This document shows positions 1 through 8,279 of a stretch of 64,000 nucleotides of DNA, one piece after another. The stretch is from Mycobacterium bourgelatii. Lineage in GTDB: Bacteria > Actinomycetota > Actinomycetes > Mycobacteriales > Mycobacteriaceae. Position numbers and translations under genes: made by a program. The notes under the pieces are model-generated. The model did no database searches. It saw only the letters and a list, made by a program, of their open reading frames with translations, and was not told where the DNA came from. The stretch lies in contig NZ_BLKZ01000001.1 in the NCBI RefSeq assembly GCF_010723575.1, positions 1,488,001 to 1,552,000 of the forward strand. Direction: 5' to 3'. Within the stretch, counting starts at the first letter, position 1; each line of letters begins with the position of its first letter.

Positions 1-37
1 GGCTTGAAGTCCGGGGACGCTGTCGTAATTCATCCGA

Positions 38-1288
38 TCAGCGCTCACTGAATTGCGCCGACACGGCGGTCAGCAGATCGGTCAGATTCGTCGCACCGCC
101 AGGCGGGTCGGGCAAGCGCACCGGTCCGCGCTCCCGGCTGGGAAGCAGGATCGTCGCGTGCCCAGGTGTGGTGATCTGGCCGCGGTGGTTGGTCGCGGCA
201 AGTTCGAGATCGACGGCCGGGCGTTCACCCTCGGCGAGGTACTTGCGTACCACCGAACCGGTGATGGTGTGCAGGTCACCGACGTAATTGAACAGGCGGA
301 ACTCACAATCGAGCTTCCATAACCAAGCGTCGTCACCCATCCAGTTCGTGCATAGGTGGATCAGCCAGGTCTCGCGCATGCGGCCATAGTCAAAGGTGGT
401 GGGGTTGCCCGCATTCCGAGCGGCGGCGGGGTCCCAGTGCACGCGTTGTTGAACATCGGGCACACCCTGCTCATTGGGCGTATAGAAGCGCGGAATGCGT
501 TGCCGGTTGCGCCACGCGAGGCCGAGGGGCCGGACCCCGTAGATTCCGGTGCCCATGCCGACGTGCCAACAGACCATGTCGGTCACGGTGAGCGGCCCCT
601 TGGTCAGCGGGCCAACCTGGTCTCCTTCGTTGACGTCTTCCCACCAGCGCGGCTCACTCCCGCGCACGGTCTCGCGTGCATAGCGTTCGTCGAGCTCGGC
701 GATCTCCTCGACGGTCCAGGTCTTGAGCTCGACCGCTTCGTACTTCTTGCGGCCGCGCGCCTTGCTGCGCTCGGTGCGAATCATGTTGCGGTACTGGCCG
801 CCCAGGATCGTGCCCTCGTCGTCACGGAATACCTGCGCGGACCACTCGTGGACGGCGCGGCCGGCGAACTCGCTCGACTTGTCGAGGGCGGCCACCAGTG
901 CATTGCGGCGAAAGACTCGGTGGTTGGCGCGCAACGGGGCCCACCACTCGCGCGAGGACGACGCGTAGAAGGCATGTACACCGCGCAGTGGGTCGCCCTT
1001 GGTGAGCGCGCGTTCCTCGTCGGAGAGGGTGGTGACTTCATCCTCGCCGATCAGCGTGTCGCCCCCGATAAGGGCGGGCGGCGCGACAGACTCACCCCAC
1101 ACGGATTTGGCCGCGTACTCCGGATCGGTCCAGAGTGGGTTGGCGTCGCCATAGCTCTCGGCGACGTGCCGAAACGCGTCCTCGTTGGGGCGCAGGTAGT
1201 GAGGAGGTTGCGGGTGCGGAACGGCAATGCCGATGGTGGCGCGCAGGCTGGCCAGGCCTTCGTCGGTGATTCGGCCGGTCTCCGCCAT
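38..1288 (-). CDS. MaoC-like / FAS1-like double-hotdog acyl-CoA dehydratase
   Basis: 416 aa. The protein resembles the large actinobacterial acyl dehydratases with an N-terminal MaoC-type (FAS1-like) hotdog and a C-terminal second half, which hydrate or dehydrate enoyl-CoA/3-hydroxyacyl-CoA. I chose the ATG at 1288 because GGGGAGG lies just upstream; the frame stays open much further upstream, but that part overlaps the divergent enoyl-CoA hydratase and is not protein-like. The N-terminal part carries a FRHVAESYGDANPLW segment typical of the family, and the C-terminal half contains a conserved WHVGMG segment. It is divergent from the hydratase at 1397, so the 108-bp gap probably holds both promoters. 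Likely a beta-oxidation-type step in the catabolic cluster; the substrate is unknown. Confidence 0.8.
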   Translation of the reverse strand: MAETGRITDEGLASLRATIGIAVPHPQPPHYLRPNEDAFRHVAESYGDANPLWTDPEYAAKSVWGESVAPPALIGGDTLIGEDEVTTLSDEERALTKGDPLRGVHAFYASSSREWWAPLRANHRVFRRNALVAALDKSSEFAGRAVHEWSAQVFRDDEGTILGGQYRNMIRTERSKARGRKKYEAVELKTWTVEEIAELDERYARETVRGSEPRWWEDVNEGDQVGPLTKGPLTVTDMVCWHVGMGTGIYGVRPLGLAWRNRQRIPRFYTPNEQGVPDVQQRVHWDPAAARNAGNPTTFDYGRMRETWLIHLCTNWMGDDAWLWKLDCEFRLFNYVGDLHTITGSVVRKYLAEGERPAVDLELAATNHRGQITTPGHATILLPSRERGPVRLPDPPGGATNLTDLLTAVSAQFSER

Positions 1289-1396
1289 CGGATTGCCTCC
1301 CCATTGTGGCCCGTGTCTTGGTCGGATAGAGGGCCGGACGAGATGGAAATTAAGATACCCGAAAAACGGAAACGTCGTTAACGCAGGGGCTGACCG

Positions 1397-2218
1397 ATGG
1401 TTGAAGAAGCGTCCGGGATCGTGGTGACGACCGGCGATGACGCGGTCGCCCGCATCACAATAGATCGCCCCGGAGTGGGAAATTCGTTGTCGCCGTTGGC
1501 TCGTGATGCCCTCACCGACGCCTTTTTGCAGGCGAACAACGACCCGGCGGTTCGCGCCGTACTGCTCACCGCGGCCGGTTCCCGGCACTTCTGTTCCGGT
1601 GCGGTACTGCCGTCGGCGGGAGAGCAAGGGGCAGCAGAACCGCCACCGCAGCGCCGCCCGGGTGACGTGGCGCGCATGTTGCAGCACGGTTGGCAGCGGC
1701 TCATTGCGTCGGTGCTGGACTGCGACAAACCGGTGGTTGCGGCCGTCAAGGGCGTCGCAGCAGGGGCGGGCGCGAGCCTGGTGCTGGCGTGCGATCTGGT
1801 TGTCATGTCCACGGAGGCAAGGCTTGTGGCGGCGTTTGTGCATCGCGGCATCCTCCCGGACTCAGGTGCCATCCACCTGCTGACCAGAATTGTCGGTCTG
1901 CGCAAGGCAACCGAGCTCCTGATGCTCGGTGAACCGGTTGGTGCCGCGGAGTGTGAGAGGCTCGGGCTGGTCAATCGCGTGGTGCCACTGGACAATACCG
2001 ATGCGGCCGCGAAAGAGCTTGCCGTTCGACTGGCGGCGGGCCCCACGGTGATGCTCGGTTTGACCAAGCGCCTGCTCGCGGTCTCGTCCGAGTCGGGGCG
2101 CGACCGAGCCTTCGAGCAGGAAGCGTGGGCCCAGGAGGTGGTGTCGGGCACCGCGGACCTGCAGGAGGGGCTGGCATCGTTCGCCGAGCGGCGCGAGCCC
2201 CGGTTTCAGGGGCGCTGA
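1397..2218 (+). CDS. Enoyl-CoA hydratase/isomerase (crotonase) family protein
   Basis: 273 aa, normal crotonase length. The N-terminal core (ARITIDRPGVGNSLSP), the oxyanion-hole region (SRHFCSGA) and the second oxyanion segment (AAVKGVAAGAGASLVLACD) are visible. These enzymes hydrate, isomerise or cleave acyl-CoA thioesters in the cytoplasm. An alanine/proline-rich insert follows the first oxyanion segment. The usual acidic residue pair is not obvious, so the exact reaction cannot be read from sequence. It is divergent from the MaoC-like gene and convergent with the SDR, whose stop lies 6 bp beyond its own. Probably an echA-type member of the catabolic cluster. Confidence 0.85.
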   Translation: MVEEASGIVVTTGDDAVARITIDRPGVGNSLSPLARDALTDAFLQANNDPAVRAVLLTAAGSRHFCSGAVLPSAGEQGAAEPPPQRRPGDVARMLQHGWQRLIASVLDCDKPVVAAVKGVAAGAGASLVLACDLVVMSTEARLVAAFVHRGILPDSGAIHLLTRIVGLRKATELLMLGEPVGAAECERLGLVNRVVPLDNTDAAAKELAVRLAAGPTVMLGLTKRLLAVSSESGRDRAFEQEAWAQEVVSGTADLQEGLASFAERREPRFQGR

Positions 2219-2223
2219 ACGAC

Positions 2224-3081
2224 CTAGCCGGGGGTCGGCCCGCCCCGAATGGTGTACGTGGCGGTGTCGTCGATCTCGTCGATCGACTGGGCCACCTTCT
2301 CCGCGGTCAGCGCTGTGTCCTCGATCCCCTTGGTCACGCCGATGAACACCCGCGACACCTTACCGGCGCCCACCGAATAGATGTGTGCGGTGCGGTCGCA
2401 ACTGGAGTGCGACAGGTATACCACCACGGGGGTGACCAGTTCGGGGTCCATGTCCTTGCCCGCCTCACCCATGATCTGCTCCGTCATTCGGGTGCGGGCG
2501 ATGGGCGCGATCGCATTGATGGCGATGCCGTTGCGGGCTCCCTCGATGGCCAGGACATGCATCATGCCCACCAGTCCCATTTTCGCGGCGCCGTAGTTGG
2601 CCTGGCCGAAGTTCCCGAAAAGCCCGGTACCCGAGGTCGTTTGAACAATCCTGCCGTAGTTCTGCTCGCGCATTATCGGCCAGACCGCCCTGGTCACATT
2701 GAAGGCGCCGGTGAGATGCACCGCGATCACGGCGTCCACCTGCTCCGCCGTCATGTTCTTGAACGAAGCGTCGCGCAGGATGCCCGCGTTGTTCACCAGC
2801 ACGTCCACTCGGCCGAAAGCGTCCATGGCGGCTTTGACGATCGCTGCGCCACCCTCCTCGGTTGCCACCGAGTCGCCGTTGGCGATCGCGGTTCCGCCCG
2901 CCGCGGTGATCTCGTCGACCACGGACTGGGCAGCGGACGTCGAGGCGCCACTGCCGTCGACGGCGCTGCCCAGGTCGTTGACGACGACGCGCGCACCGCG
3001 GCGGGCCAACTCCAACGCGTGACAGCGACCGAGTCCACCGCCGGCACCCGTCACGATGGCTACCTGGTTGTCGAAAGTCAT
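2224..3081 (-). CDS. Short-chain dehydrogenase/reductase (17-beta-HSD4 / 3-hydroxyacyl-CoA dehydrogenase type)
   Basis: 285 aa from the ATG at 3081 (MTFDNQVAIVTG). Alternative ATGs at 3090 and 3147 add 3 or 22 residues; none has a strong ribosome-binding site, and I prefer 3081 because the Rossmann strand normally starts there. Cofactor motif TGAGGGLGR, NNAG, a catalytic Ser in QTTSGTG and the YGAAK Tyr-Lys pair are all present. The sequence is of the MFE-2/HSD4 type that oxidises 3-hydroxyacyl-CoA with NAD. It is divergent from the acyl-CoA synthetase at 3146, so the short gap holds both promoters. Likely the dehydrogenation step of side-chain or ring beta-oxidation. Confidence 0.85.
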   Translation of the reverse strand: MTFDNQVAIVTGAGGGLGRCHALELARRGARVVVNDLGSAVDGSGASTSAAQSVVDEITAAGGTAIANGDSVATEEGGAAIVKAAMDAFGRVDVLVNNAGILRDASFKNMTAEQVDAVIAVHLTGAFNVTRAVWPIMREQNYGRIVQTTSGTGLFGNFGQANYGAAKMGLVGMMHVLAIEGARNGIAINAIAPIARTRMTEQIMGEAGKDMDPELVTPVVVYLSHSSCDRTAHIYSVGAGKVSRVFIGVTKGIEDTALTAEKVAQSIDEIDDTATYTIRGGPTPG

Positions 3082-3145
3082 TGACGGCATGGGTGAGAGG
3101 TTACATTTACTAGATCGAGAACAATCATTTGCATCGGAGGAAGCC

Positions 3146-4723
3146 ATGGATGGCCCGACCGGATTGCTGCGACATGCCTTCCGGCGAGCCGGCGCATTGC
3201 GGCCTCAGTACCGCGCCGCGGGGGTCTGGTCGGGGCAGCCCATTGATCTAGTGCGTTCAGCCGCGGCGCAATACCCGAGCCGACTCGCGGTGCTGCAGCG
3301 CGACGGCCAACTAACCTACGCCGAACTTGACGAACGCGTCGATGGCGCCTGCGAGGCGATGGTCGAAGCGGGCGTGACGCCGGCGACCCCGGTAGTCCTG
3401 GTGGTCGGCAATGACGTCGAATCGATGGTGGCCGTGTATGCGGCGCTGCGCATCGACGCGGTGGCGCTGCTGGTGCCGCGCAGCGCCGGGGCGGCGCAGA
3501 TCGCGGACGTCATCGCGCGCACGGGCGCCGAATTCGGGGCGGCACCGAATTGGGCGGGCACCACCGAATCGGACCTGTACGAACGTTTTACCTGGCTTGA
3601 CATGGGCGACGGCAAACCGGTGGGCAGTTCTACGCCGCCCTGCCCGCAGCGGCCCGCTGACGAACCGTGCATCGTGCTGTATACCTCGGGGACTACTTCG
3701 CGGCCCAAAGGCGTAATTCACTCGCTCAGTACCTTGGCCAAGGCGTCTGCCAATTACATTGCCGCGGCCGGCCTTGCCGCGGATGACCGGATCTTCCTGA
3801 TCAGCCCGCTGGCATCGGTCACCGGCGTGGTGCAGGCCCTGTTCATCGGGCCGATGCTGGCGATACCGGTGATACTCGAGGATCGCTGGGATCCGGTGAC
3901 GACGAGTGAATTTCTCGTCTCGTCGGGTGCCACCTGGTACGGGGGGCCCGACCGGCTGCTCGACCGGATGCTGGGTGAGTCGGCCAGCCGCGCAGCCGAG
4001 GTGCCGCTACGTGCGGTCTATCTGGGCGGCACCATGCTCGACCGGCGCATCGTCGAACGCATCGAGGACGACTTCGGCATCGTCGTGATGCGCGTCTACG
4101 GCTCCTCGGAGGTACCGGTCAGCACGTCGGGACTGCGGAGCGAACCCCGCGACGTGCGCCATGCCGATGACGGGGTAGCCCTGACGGACGTCGAGGTGCG
4201 GGTCGGCTCCGCGGCCGAACCGACCGAGTGCTGTATTCGGGGTCCGCACACCTTTCTTGGTTACACCGACACTGAGCACGACGCGCTGGGGTTTGACGGG
4301 GAATGGTTTCGAACCGGTGATGTCGCGGAACTGATCGACGGCCGGGTCCGGGTCGTCGGCCGGATCAAGGACATCGTGATCCGGAACGGTATGAAGATCG
4401 CCGCTGCGGAGGTGGAGGAGGCGGTGTCGAGGATCGGCGGGATACGCGAGTGCGCTGCTTACTCGGTAGCCGACGCCACCACCGGCGAACGGTTGGCAAT
4501 GGCCGTTGTGCTCCAGCCGCACGCTCAGGTGTCGCTTGCGGACGTGACAGCCGCCCTGGTGTCGGCTGGCATGCCGAAATACAAACTGCCCGAAGAGCTG
4601 GTGATCTGGTCCGAGCCGTTGCCGGTCAACGCGAACGGCAAGATCGAACGCGGCAAGCTCGAAGCGGCGTCCGCGGGTCGGCCGCGGTTGCTCGCCGAAC
4701 GTCTGGCCGTGCCGGGACGCTAG
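3146..4723 (+). CDS. Acyl-CoA synthetase (ANL superfamily, FadD-like)
   Basis: 525 aa. Start ATG at 3146 is preceded by GGAGG at 5-nt spacing; an in-frame upstream extension to 3056 overlaps the divergent SDR and is rejected. The P-loop LYTSGTTSRPKG, the hinge region RTGDVAELIDGRVRVVGR and the C-terminal catalytic lysine in NANGKIERGKL identify an adenylate-forming acid:CoA ligase. It would activate a carboxylic acid to its acyl-CoA, the entry step to the surrounding degradative genes. The 3' end overlaps the stop of the convergent DUF35 gene by 4 bp. Substrate specificity cannot be read from sequence. Confidence 0.88.
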   Translation: MDGPTGLLRHAFRRAGALRPQYRAAGVWSGQPIDLVRSAAAQYPSRLAVLQRDGQLTYAELDERVDGACEAMVEAGVTPATPVVLVVGNDVESMVAVYAALRIDAVALLVPRSAGAAQIADVIARTGAEFGAAPNWAGTTESDLYERFTWLDMGDGKPVGSSTPPCPQRPADEPCIVLYTSGTTSRPKGVIHSLSTLAKASANYIAAAGLAADDRIFLISPLASVTGVVQALFIGPMLAIPVILEDRWDPVTTSEFLVSSGATWYGGPDRLLDRMLGESASRAAEVPLRAVYLGGTMLDRRIVERIEDDFGIVVMRVYGSSEVPVSTSGLRSEPRDVRHADDGVALTDVEVRVGSAAEPTECCIRGPHTFLGYTDTEHDALGFDGEWFRTGDVAELIDGRVRVVGRIKDIVIRNGMKIAAAEVEEAVSRIGGIRECAAYSVADATTGERLAMAVVLQPHAQVSLADVTAALVSAGMPKYKLPEELVIWSEPLPVNANGKIERGKLEAASAGRPRLLAERLAVPGR

Positions 4724-5124
4724 TTTCCGGCCGGACGAAATACCGGTACGACGAACCCGTCCTCGTCGGTGCGGAATGCGACCTCCAAATTTAGGTCGGC
4801 ACAGAGATTTTCGACGGTACAATCCTCCACGACGGTCATCAGGCGCGGCCCCTCCTCGAGGTCCACCATCGCCAGCACGTAGGGCGTGCGCACGTCGAAG
4901 GGTGCGGCGTTGCGGTGCACGATGCTCCAGGTGTAGAGCCGAGCGCGTCCGGAAGCCTGCGTCAGCGCGACGTCTTCGCTCCAACAGTGCGGACAGAATG
5001 GCCGGACGTACAGCGAGGCCTGTCCGCAGGTCCGGCACGTGTTGACCAGCAACTTGTGGTCCTGGACCGCGGCCCACCACGCTTGGCTGTCGGAGTCGAT
5101 CGTGGGCCGATCGGGAGCGCTCAC
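4720..5124 (-). CDS. DUF35 / Zn-ribbon OB-fold protein, partner of the thiolase-like gene
   Basis: 134 aa from a GTG start at 5124, preceded by GGGGAGG. The rubredoxin-like zinc ribbon is visible as C30-x2-C33 and C44-x2-C47, followed by the OB-fold ARLYTWSIVHR segment. Its start overlaps the TAG stop of the upstream thiolase-like gene by one base, so the two are translationally coupled. DUF35 proteins form complexes with thiolase-fold proteins; in actinobacterial cholesterol breakdown the DUF35 domain of ChsH2 is needed by the retro-aldolase Ltp2. By analogy it should be an obligate subunit of the neighbour at 5124-6269. Confidence 0.85.
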   Translation of the reverse strand: MSAPDRPTIDSDSQAWWAAVQDHKLLVNTCRTCGQASLYVRPFCPHCWSEDVALTQASGRARLYTWSIVHRNAAPFDVRTPYVLAMVDLEEGPRLMTVVEDCTVENLCADLNLEVAFRTDEDGFVVPVFRPAGN

Positions 5125-6269
5125 TACCGCCTCCCCAGAATCATCGTGGCGCTGTGGGTGAAGAATCCACCCATCGCGTGCACACAGGCCAGTGAGGCGT
5201 CGGGTACTTGGCGCGGGCCGCATTCGCCGCGCAATTGCCGGACCGCCTCCACCATGAGGAACATTCCGCGCATACCGGGGTGACACGACGCCAGACCCCC
5301 GCCGTCGGTGTTGGTTGGCAATGCCCCGCCCGGACGCAGTGCACCCGACTCGATGAACGGTCCGCCCTCGCCCTTGGCGCAGAAGCCCAGATCCTCCACG
5401 GTCAGCAGGACTGTGGAGGTGAACGAGTCGTAGAGCTGACACACGTCGATGTCAGCCGGCGTGACGCCTGCCTGCGCGAAGGCCCGCGGCCCCGACAGCG
5501 CGGCCGGCGTCGTGGTGAAGTCCGGCCACTCGCTCATGCTGACGTGCGACGTGGCGTCGGCCGCGCCGAGAATCCAGATTGGCTCGTGGGCGCAGTCTTT
5601 GGCGACGCGCTCGCTGGCCAGCACGACCGCTCCGCCGCCGTCGGTGCGCAGGCACACATGCTTGGCGGTGAACGGGTCGGCCAGCATCGGCGCGGCCGCG
5701 ACGTCGGCCACGGTGATGCGGTCGCGTTCAAACGCATTCTCGTTCAACGCCGCCCACTCGTGTGCCGCGACGGCGACCTCGGCGAACTGATCGATACTGG
5801 TGCCGAATTCGATCATGTGGCGCCTGGCCGCCATCGCGTACTTGGCGATCAACGTTGCGCCGTAGGGCGCTTCATACTGCAGGGCTCCACCGGTGCCCAT
5901 CACTGCGGCAGAGGCGCGGACCTGACGCTTGACGTCGGAACGCGCCGTCGAACCGTATGTCAGCAGCGCGACCTCGATCTGGCCGGTCGCGATCGCCGCG
6001 GCAGCATGGCCGGCCATCACTTCCCACGAGGATCCGCCGACATTGGTGGCATCGACCCAGGACGGTCGCAGCCCCAGGTACTCGCTGACCTCGACAGGGG
6101 GGAGCAGTGATCCGTGGGCGCCGAAACCATCGATGTCATCTTTCGTCAGTCCGGCATCGGCGATAGCCCGTCGCGACGCCTGGGCCATCAGCGCCAGCGC
6201 GGTCTTATCGGGAACCCGGCCGCAGTCGGACAGGCCCGCACCCACGATGGCGACGCGGTCGGATGGCAT
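5124..6269 (-). CDS. Thiolase-fold lipid-transfer protein (Ltp/SCP-x type), possibly a retro-aldolase
   Basis: 381 aa, thiolase superfamily, with an N-terminal VAIVGAGLSDCGR motif typical of SCP-x/Ltp proteins. The position of the N-terminal nucleophilic cysteine of true thiolases appears as TNVGGSSWE (around residues 76-83), with Gly79 where Cys is expected. The C-terminal HAMGGFF segment replaces the usual Cys-Gly-loop region. Lack of the acylating cysteine plus a coupled DUF35 partner is the pattern of Ltp2-like aldol lyases rather than thiolytic enzymes (inference). No Shine-Dalgarno is seen at the ATG at 6269, so it may be leaderless. It is divergent from the HpcH-type aldolase across a palindrome at 6302. 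Confidence 0.82.
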   Translation of the reverse strand: MPSDRVAIVGAGLSDCGRVPDKTALALMAQASRRAIADAGLTKDDIDGFGAHGSLLPPVEVSEYLGLRPSWVDATNVGGSSWEVMAGHAAAAIATGQIEVALLTYGSTARSDVKRQVRASAAVMGTGGALQYEAPYGATLIAKYAMAARRHMIEFGTSIDQFAEVAVAAHEWAALNENAFERDRITVADVAAAPMLADPFTAKHVCLRTDGGGAVVLASERVAKDCAHEPIWILGAADATSHVSMSEWPDFTTTPAALSGPRAFAQAGVTPADIDVCQLYDSFTSTVLLTVEDLGFCAKGEGGPFIESGALRPGGALPTNTDGGGLASCHPGMRGMFLMVEAVRQLRGECGPRQVPDASLACVHAMGGFFTHSATMILGRR

Positions 6270-6301
6270 AGCTAATGGTTACCACATCGCCGTAGCACCG
6301 A

Positions 6302-6313
6302 TAACGGCCGTTA
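6302..6313. promoter_or_regulatory. Perfect 12-bp palindrome between divergent genes
   Basis: TAACGGCCGTTA lies in the 89-bp gap between the divergent thiolase-like gene (start 6269) and the HpcH-type aldolase (start 6359). Its position suits an operator controlling both directions; the binding protein is unknown. Confidence 0.4.
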
Positions 6314-6358
6314 ACCGAATAGTGGAAGCAGGATTCTCGCATCCGCTACGGTGAGCGT

Positions 6359-7147
6359 ATGCCGAAAGCGTTGCGGGATGCGCTGCGGGGAGAGTCGCTG
6401 GTGCTGTGCCTGGCATTGCAGAACGCGCGCACACCTGATGTGCCTGCCATCGCGGCGGCGTGTGGTTACGACGCCGTCTATGTTGATCTCGAACACACTT
6501 CCACCTCGCTGGAAACGGCGCAGTTGCTCTGCGTGAGTGCGCTGGGCGCGGGTATCGCCGGACTGGTTCGGGTACCGTCCCAGGACCCGAGCACCATCGC
6601 CCGGGTTCTCGACATGGGCGCCGTCGGAGTCATTGTGCCGCACGTAAATTCGAGAGCCGAAGCCGAAGCGGTCGTCGACGCGGCACGCTTTCCTCCCAAT
6701 GGGCACCGATCGATCTCCGGTCCCAACGCGGTCAGCGGATATGCGCCACGGGCGGCCGACCAACTGGTCGAGGTGCTGGAACGGCAGACGGTCGTTGCGG
6801 TGATGATCGAAACGCCCGACGGCGTCGAGGCTTGCGACTCGATTGCCGGGGTTGACGGCATAGACATGATCCTGCTCGGACCGAGTGATCTCACCGCCGA
6901 AATGGGCATTCATGGGCAGTATGAGAATGATCATTTCCACCATGCAGTAGAATCTGTGGCGGCGGCTTGTCGTACGCACGGCGTGGCGCTCGGTGTGGCC
7001 GGAATCAAGTCTCTTGACCTGCTGAAACGCTTTGTAGGACTGGGATTGCGCTTCATCTCGGCGGGAACGGATGTCGGGATGATGACGGAAGCGGCCACCG
7101 CCCGGGCGCGGGCGCTACGCGAACTCGAAGGCCGCGGCAACGATTGA
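6359..7147 (+). CDS. HpcH/HpaI-family aldolase
   Basis: 262 aa, normal length for the metal-dependent class II HpcH/HpaI (2,4-dihydroxyhept-2-ene-1,7-dioate) aldolases. YVDLEHTSTS, VGVIVPHVNS, the metal-ligand glutamate in VMIETPDGVEAC and the LLGPSDLTAEMG segment with a second acidic ligand are all recognisable. These enzymes cleave 4-hydroxy-2-keto acids to pyruvate plus an aldehyde, or act on related substrates. A GGTGAG site precedes the ATG. The TauD-type gene follows after 16 bp, so this begins a plus-strand operon running to about 10.2 kb. Likely a C-C cleavage step in the degradation of the cluster substrate. Confidence 0.85.
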   Translation: MPKALRDALRGESLVLCLALQNARTPDVPAIAAACGYDAVYVDLEHTSTSLETAQLLCVSALGAGIAGLVRVPSQDPSTIARVLDMGAVGVIVPHVNSRAEAEAVVDAARFPPNGHRSISGPNAVSGYAPRAADQLVEVLERQTVVAVMIETPDGVEACDSIAGVDGIDMILLGPSDLTAEMGIHGQYENDHFHHAVESVAAACRTHGVALGVAGIKSLDLLKRFVGLGLRFISAGTDVGMMTEAATARARALRELEGRGND

Positions 7148-7163
7148 CACACAGGAGGACCGG

Positions 7164-8279
7164 ATGCCGACCGCCATCTACACCGAACCAGTCACCGACT
7201 CAATGGCTTGGACCGGCGCCGACTTCACCAGCAAGGAGGATTTCGCCTTCGACCTGTCCTCGCGCAATGTGGCTGCACTGGAATCAATCCTGGCCAAGAC
7301 CGCACATAAGGACCGCGACGACATCACGCCTGAGGACGCACGGCATCCTGACCTCGACGAGGACTTGGCGCGACTCTATCGAGAGATCATGTTCGGCAGG
7401 GGCCTTGCGTGCGTGCGTGGCTTTCCCGTCGAGCAGCATTCGATCGAAGACTTGGAACGCATCTACTGGGCGTTTTGCACTCATCTGGGCTACCTGGTGT
7501 CCAACAACTCCTTCGGCCACCGCATGGTGCGGGTCCAAGAGGAGGTGCTGCCCGGCGGAGTGCAGCCCGCCAGGGGCACCAAGTCACGGGCGGAATTGGC
7601 CATGCACAACGATGCCGCCGACATCCTTTCGTTGCTGTGCGTCTACCCGGCGGCCAAGGGTGGCGAGAGCCAATTCGCGAGCGGCCCTGCCGCGCACAAC
7701 CGGATACTCGCCGAGCGCCCCGATCTGTTAGGCGTGCTTTACCAAGGGTTTCCGCATCACCGACGCAGCGAGCAACCCGACGACCAGCCCGATGTGACGC
7801 CGTACGACGTGCCGGTGTTCTCGCAAGTCGAGGGGCGGATCTGCATCAACTTCACCTACAGCAGCATCCTCCCGGCCATGAAGACCATCGGCCGCGAGTT
7901 CACTGAAGAGCAAGCCGAGGCCATCGAATTGCTGCGCACCATCCTGGTCGAGCAGCAGGTTGAATTCCGGCTCGAGTCCGGCGAGGCGGCCGTCGCCAAC
8001 AATTTCGCGATGTGCCACTCGAGGTCTGATTTCGTCAGCAGCACCGACCCGAAGAGGTCGCGCTGCTTCCTGCGGGCCTGGATGGAGGTGCCCCGCAAGG
8101 ACCGCCGACTGCCCATCGGACGGGAGTATTTCCACATGGAGAATAAGGACCTTCGGCTGGGCTACGACCCGGTGCCTGGCCGCGACGGCGCCATAGCGCG
8201 CAACGACTACAAGAACGTCGACGCGGCGCTCGCCGACATGTTCAAAGCGGCTCAGGCGAAACCCAACATCAAGCGATGA
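7164..8279 (+). CDS. TauD/TfdA-like Fe(II)/2-oxoglutarate dioxygenase
   Basis: 371 aa. The facial triad can be placed as H148-x-D150 (AMHNDAAD) and distal H285 (MCHSRSDF), with the 2-oxoglutarate-binding Arg at R304 (RCFLRAW). The start has AGGAGG at good spacing. Family members hydroxylate small organic acids or use hydroxylation to split ethers, sulfonates and esters. It sits between the HpcH-type aldolase (16-bp gap) and the D-2-hydroxyacid dehydrogenase (ATGA overlap), implying tight co-expression. I infer that it hydroxylates an intermediate that the neighbours then oxidise or cleave; the substrate is unknown. Confidence 0.8.
   Translation: MPTAIYTEPVTDSMAWTGADFTSKEDFAFDLSSRNVAALESILAKTAHKDRDDITPEDARHPDLDEDLARLYREIMFGRGLACVRGFPVEQHSIEDLERIYWAFCTHLGYLVSNNSFGHRMVRVQEEVLPGGVQPARGTKSRAELAMHNDAADILSLLCVYPAAKGGESQFASGPAAHNRILAERPDLLGVLYQGFPHHRRSEQPDDQPDVTPYDVPVFSQVEGRICINFTYSSILPAMKTIGREFTEEQAEAIELLRTILVEQQVEFRLESGEAAVANNFAMCHSRSDFVSSTDPKRSRCFLRAWMEVPRKDRRLPIGREYFHMENKDLRLGYDPVPGRDGAIARNDYKNVDAALADMFKAAQAKPNIKR

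Noticed and set aside
1289..1843. N-terminal extension of the MaoC-like protein
   Set aside because: Lies antisense to the enoyl-CoA hydratase and promoter, with no domain similarity; the ATG at 1288 has a strong ribosome-binding site.
3082..3145. KstR-type operator between the SDR and acyl-CoA synthetase
   Set aside because: The sequence TAGATCGAGAACA lacks the symmetric TAGAAC-n-GTTCTA arrangement.
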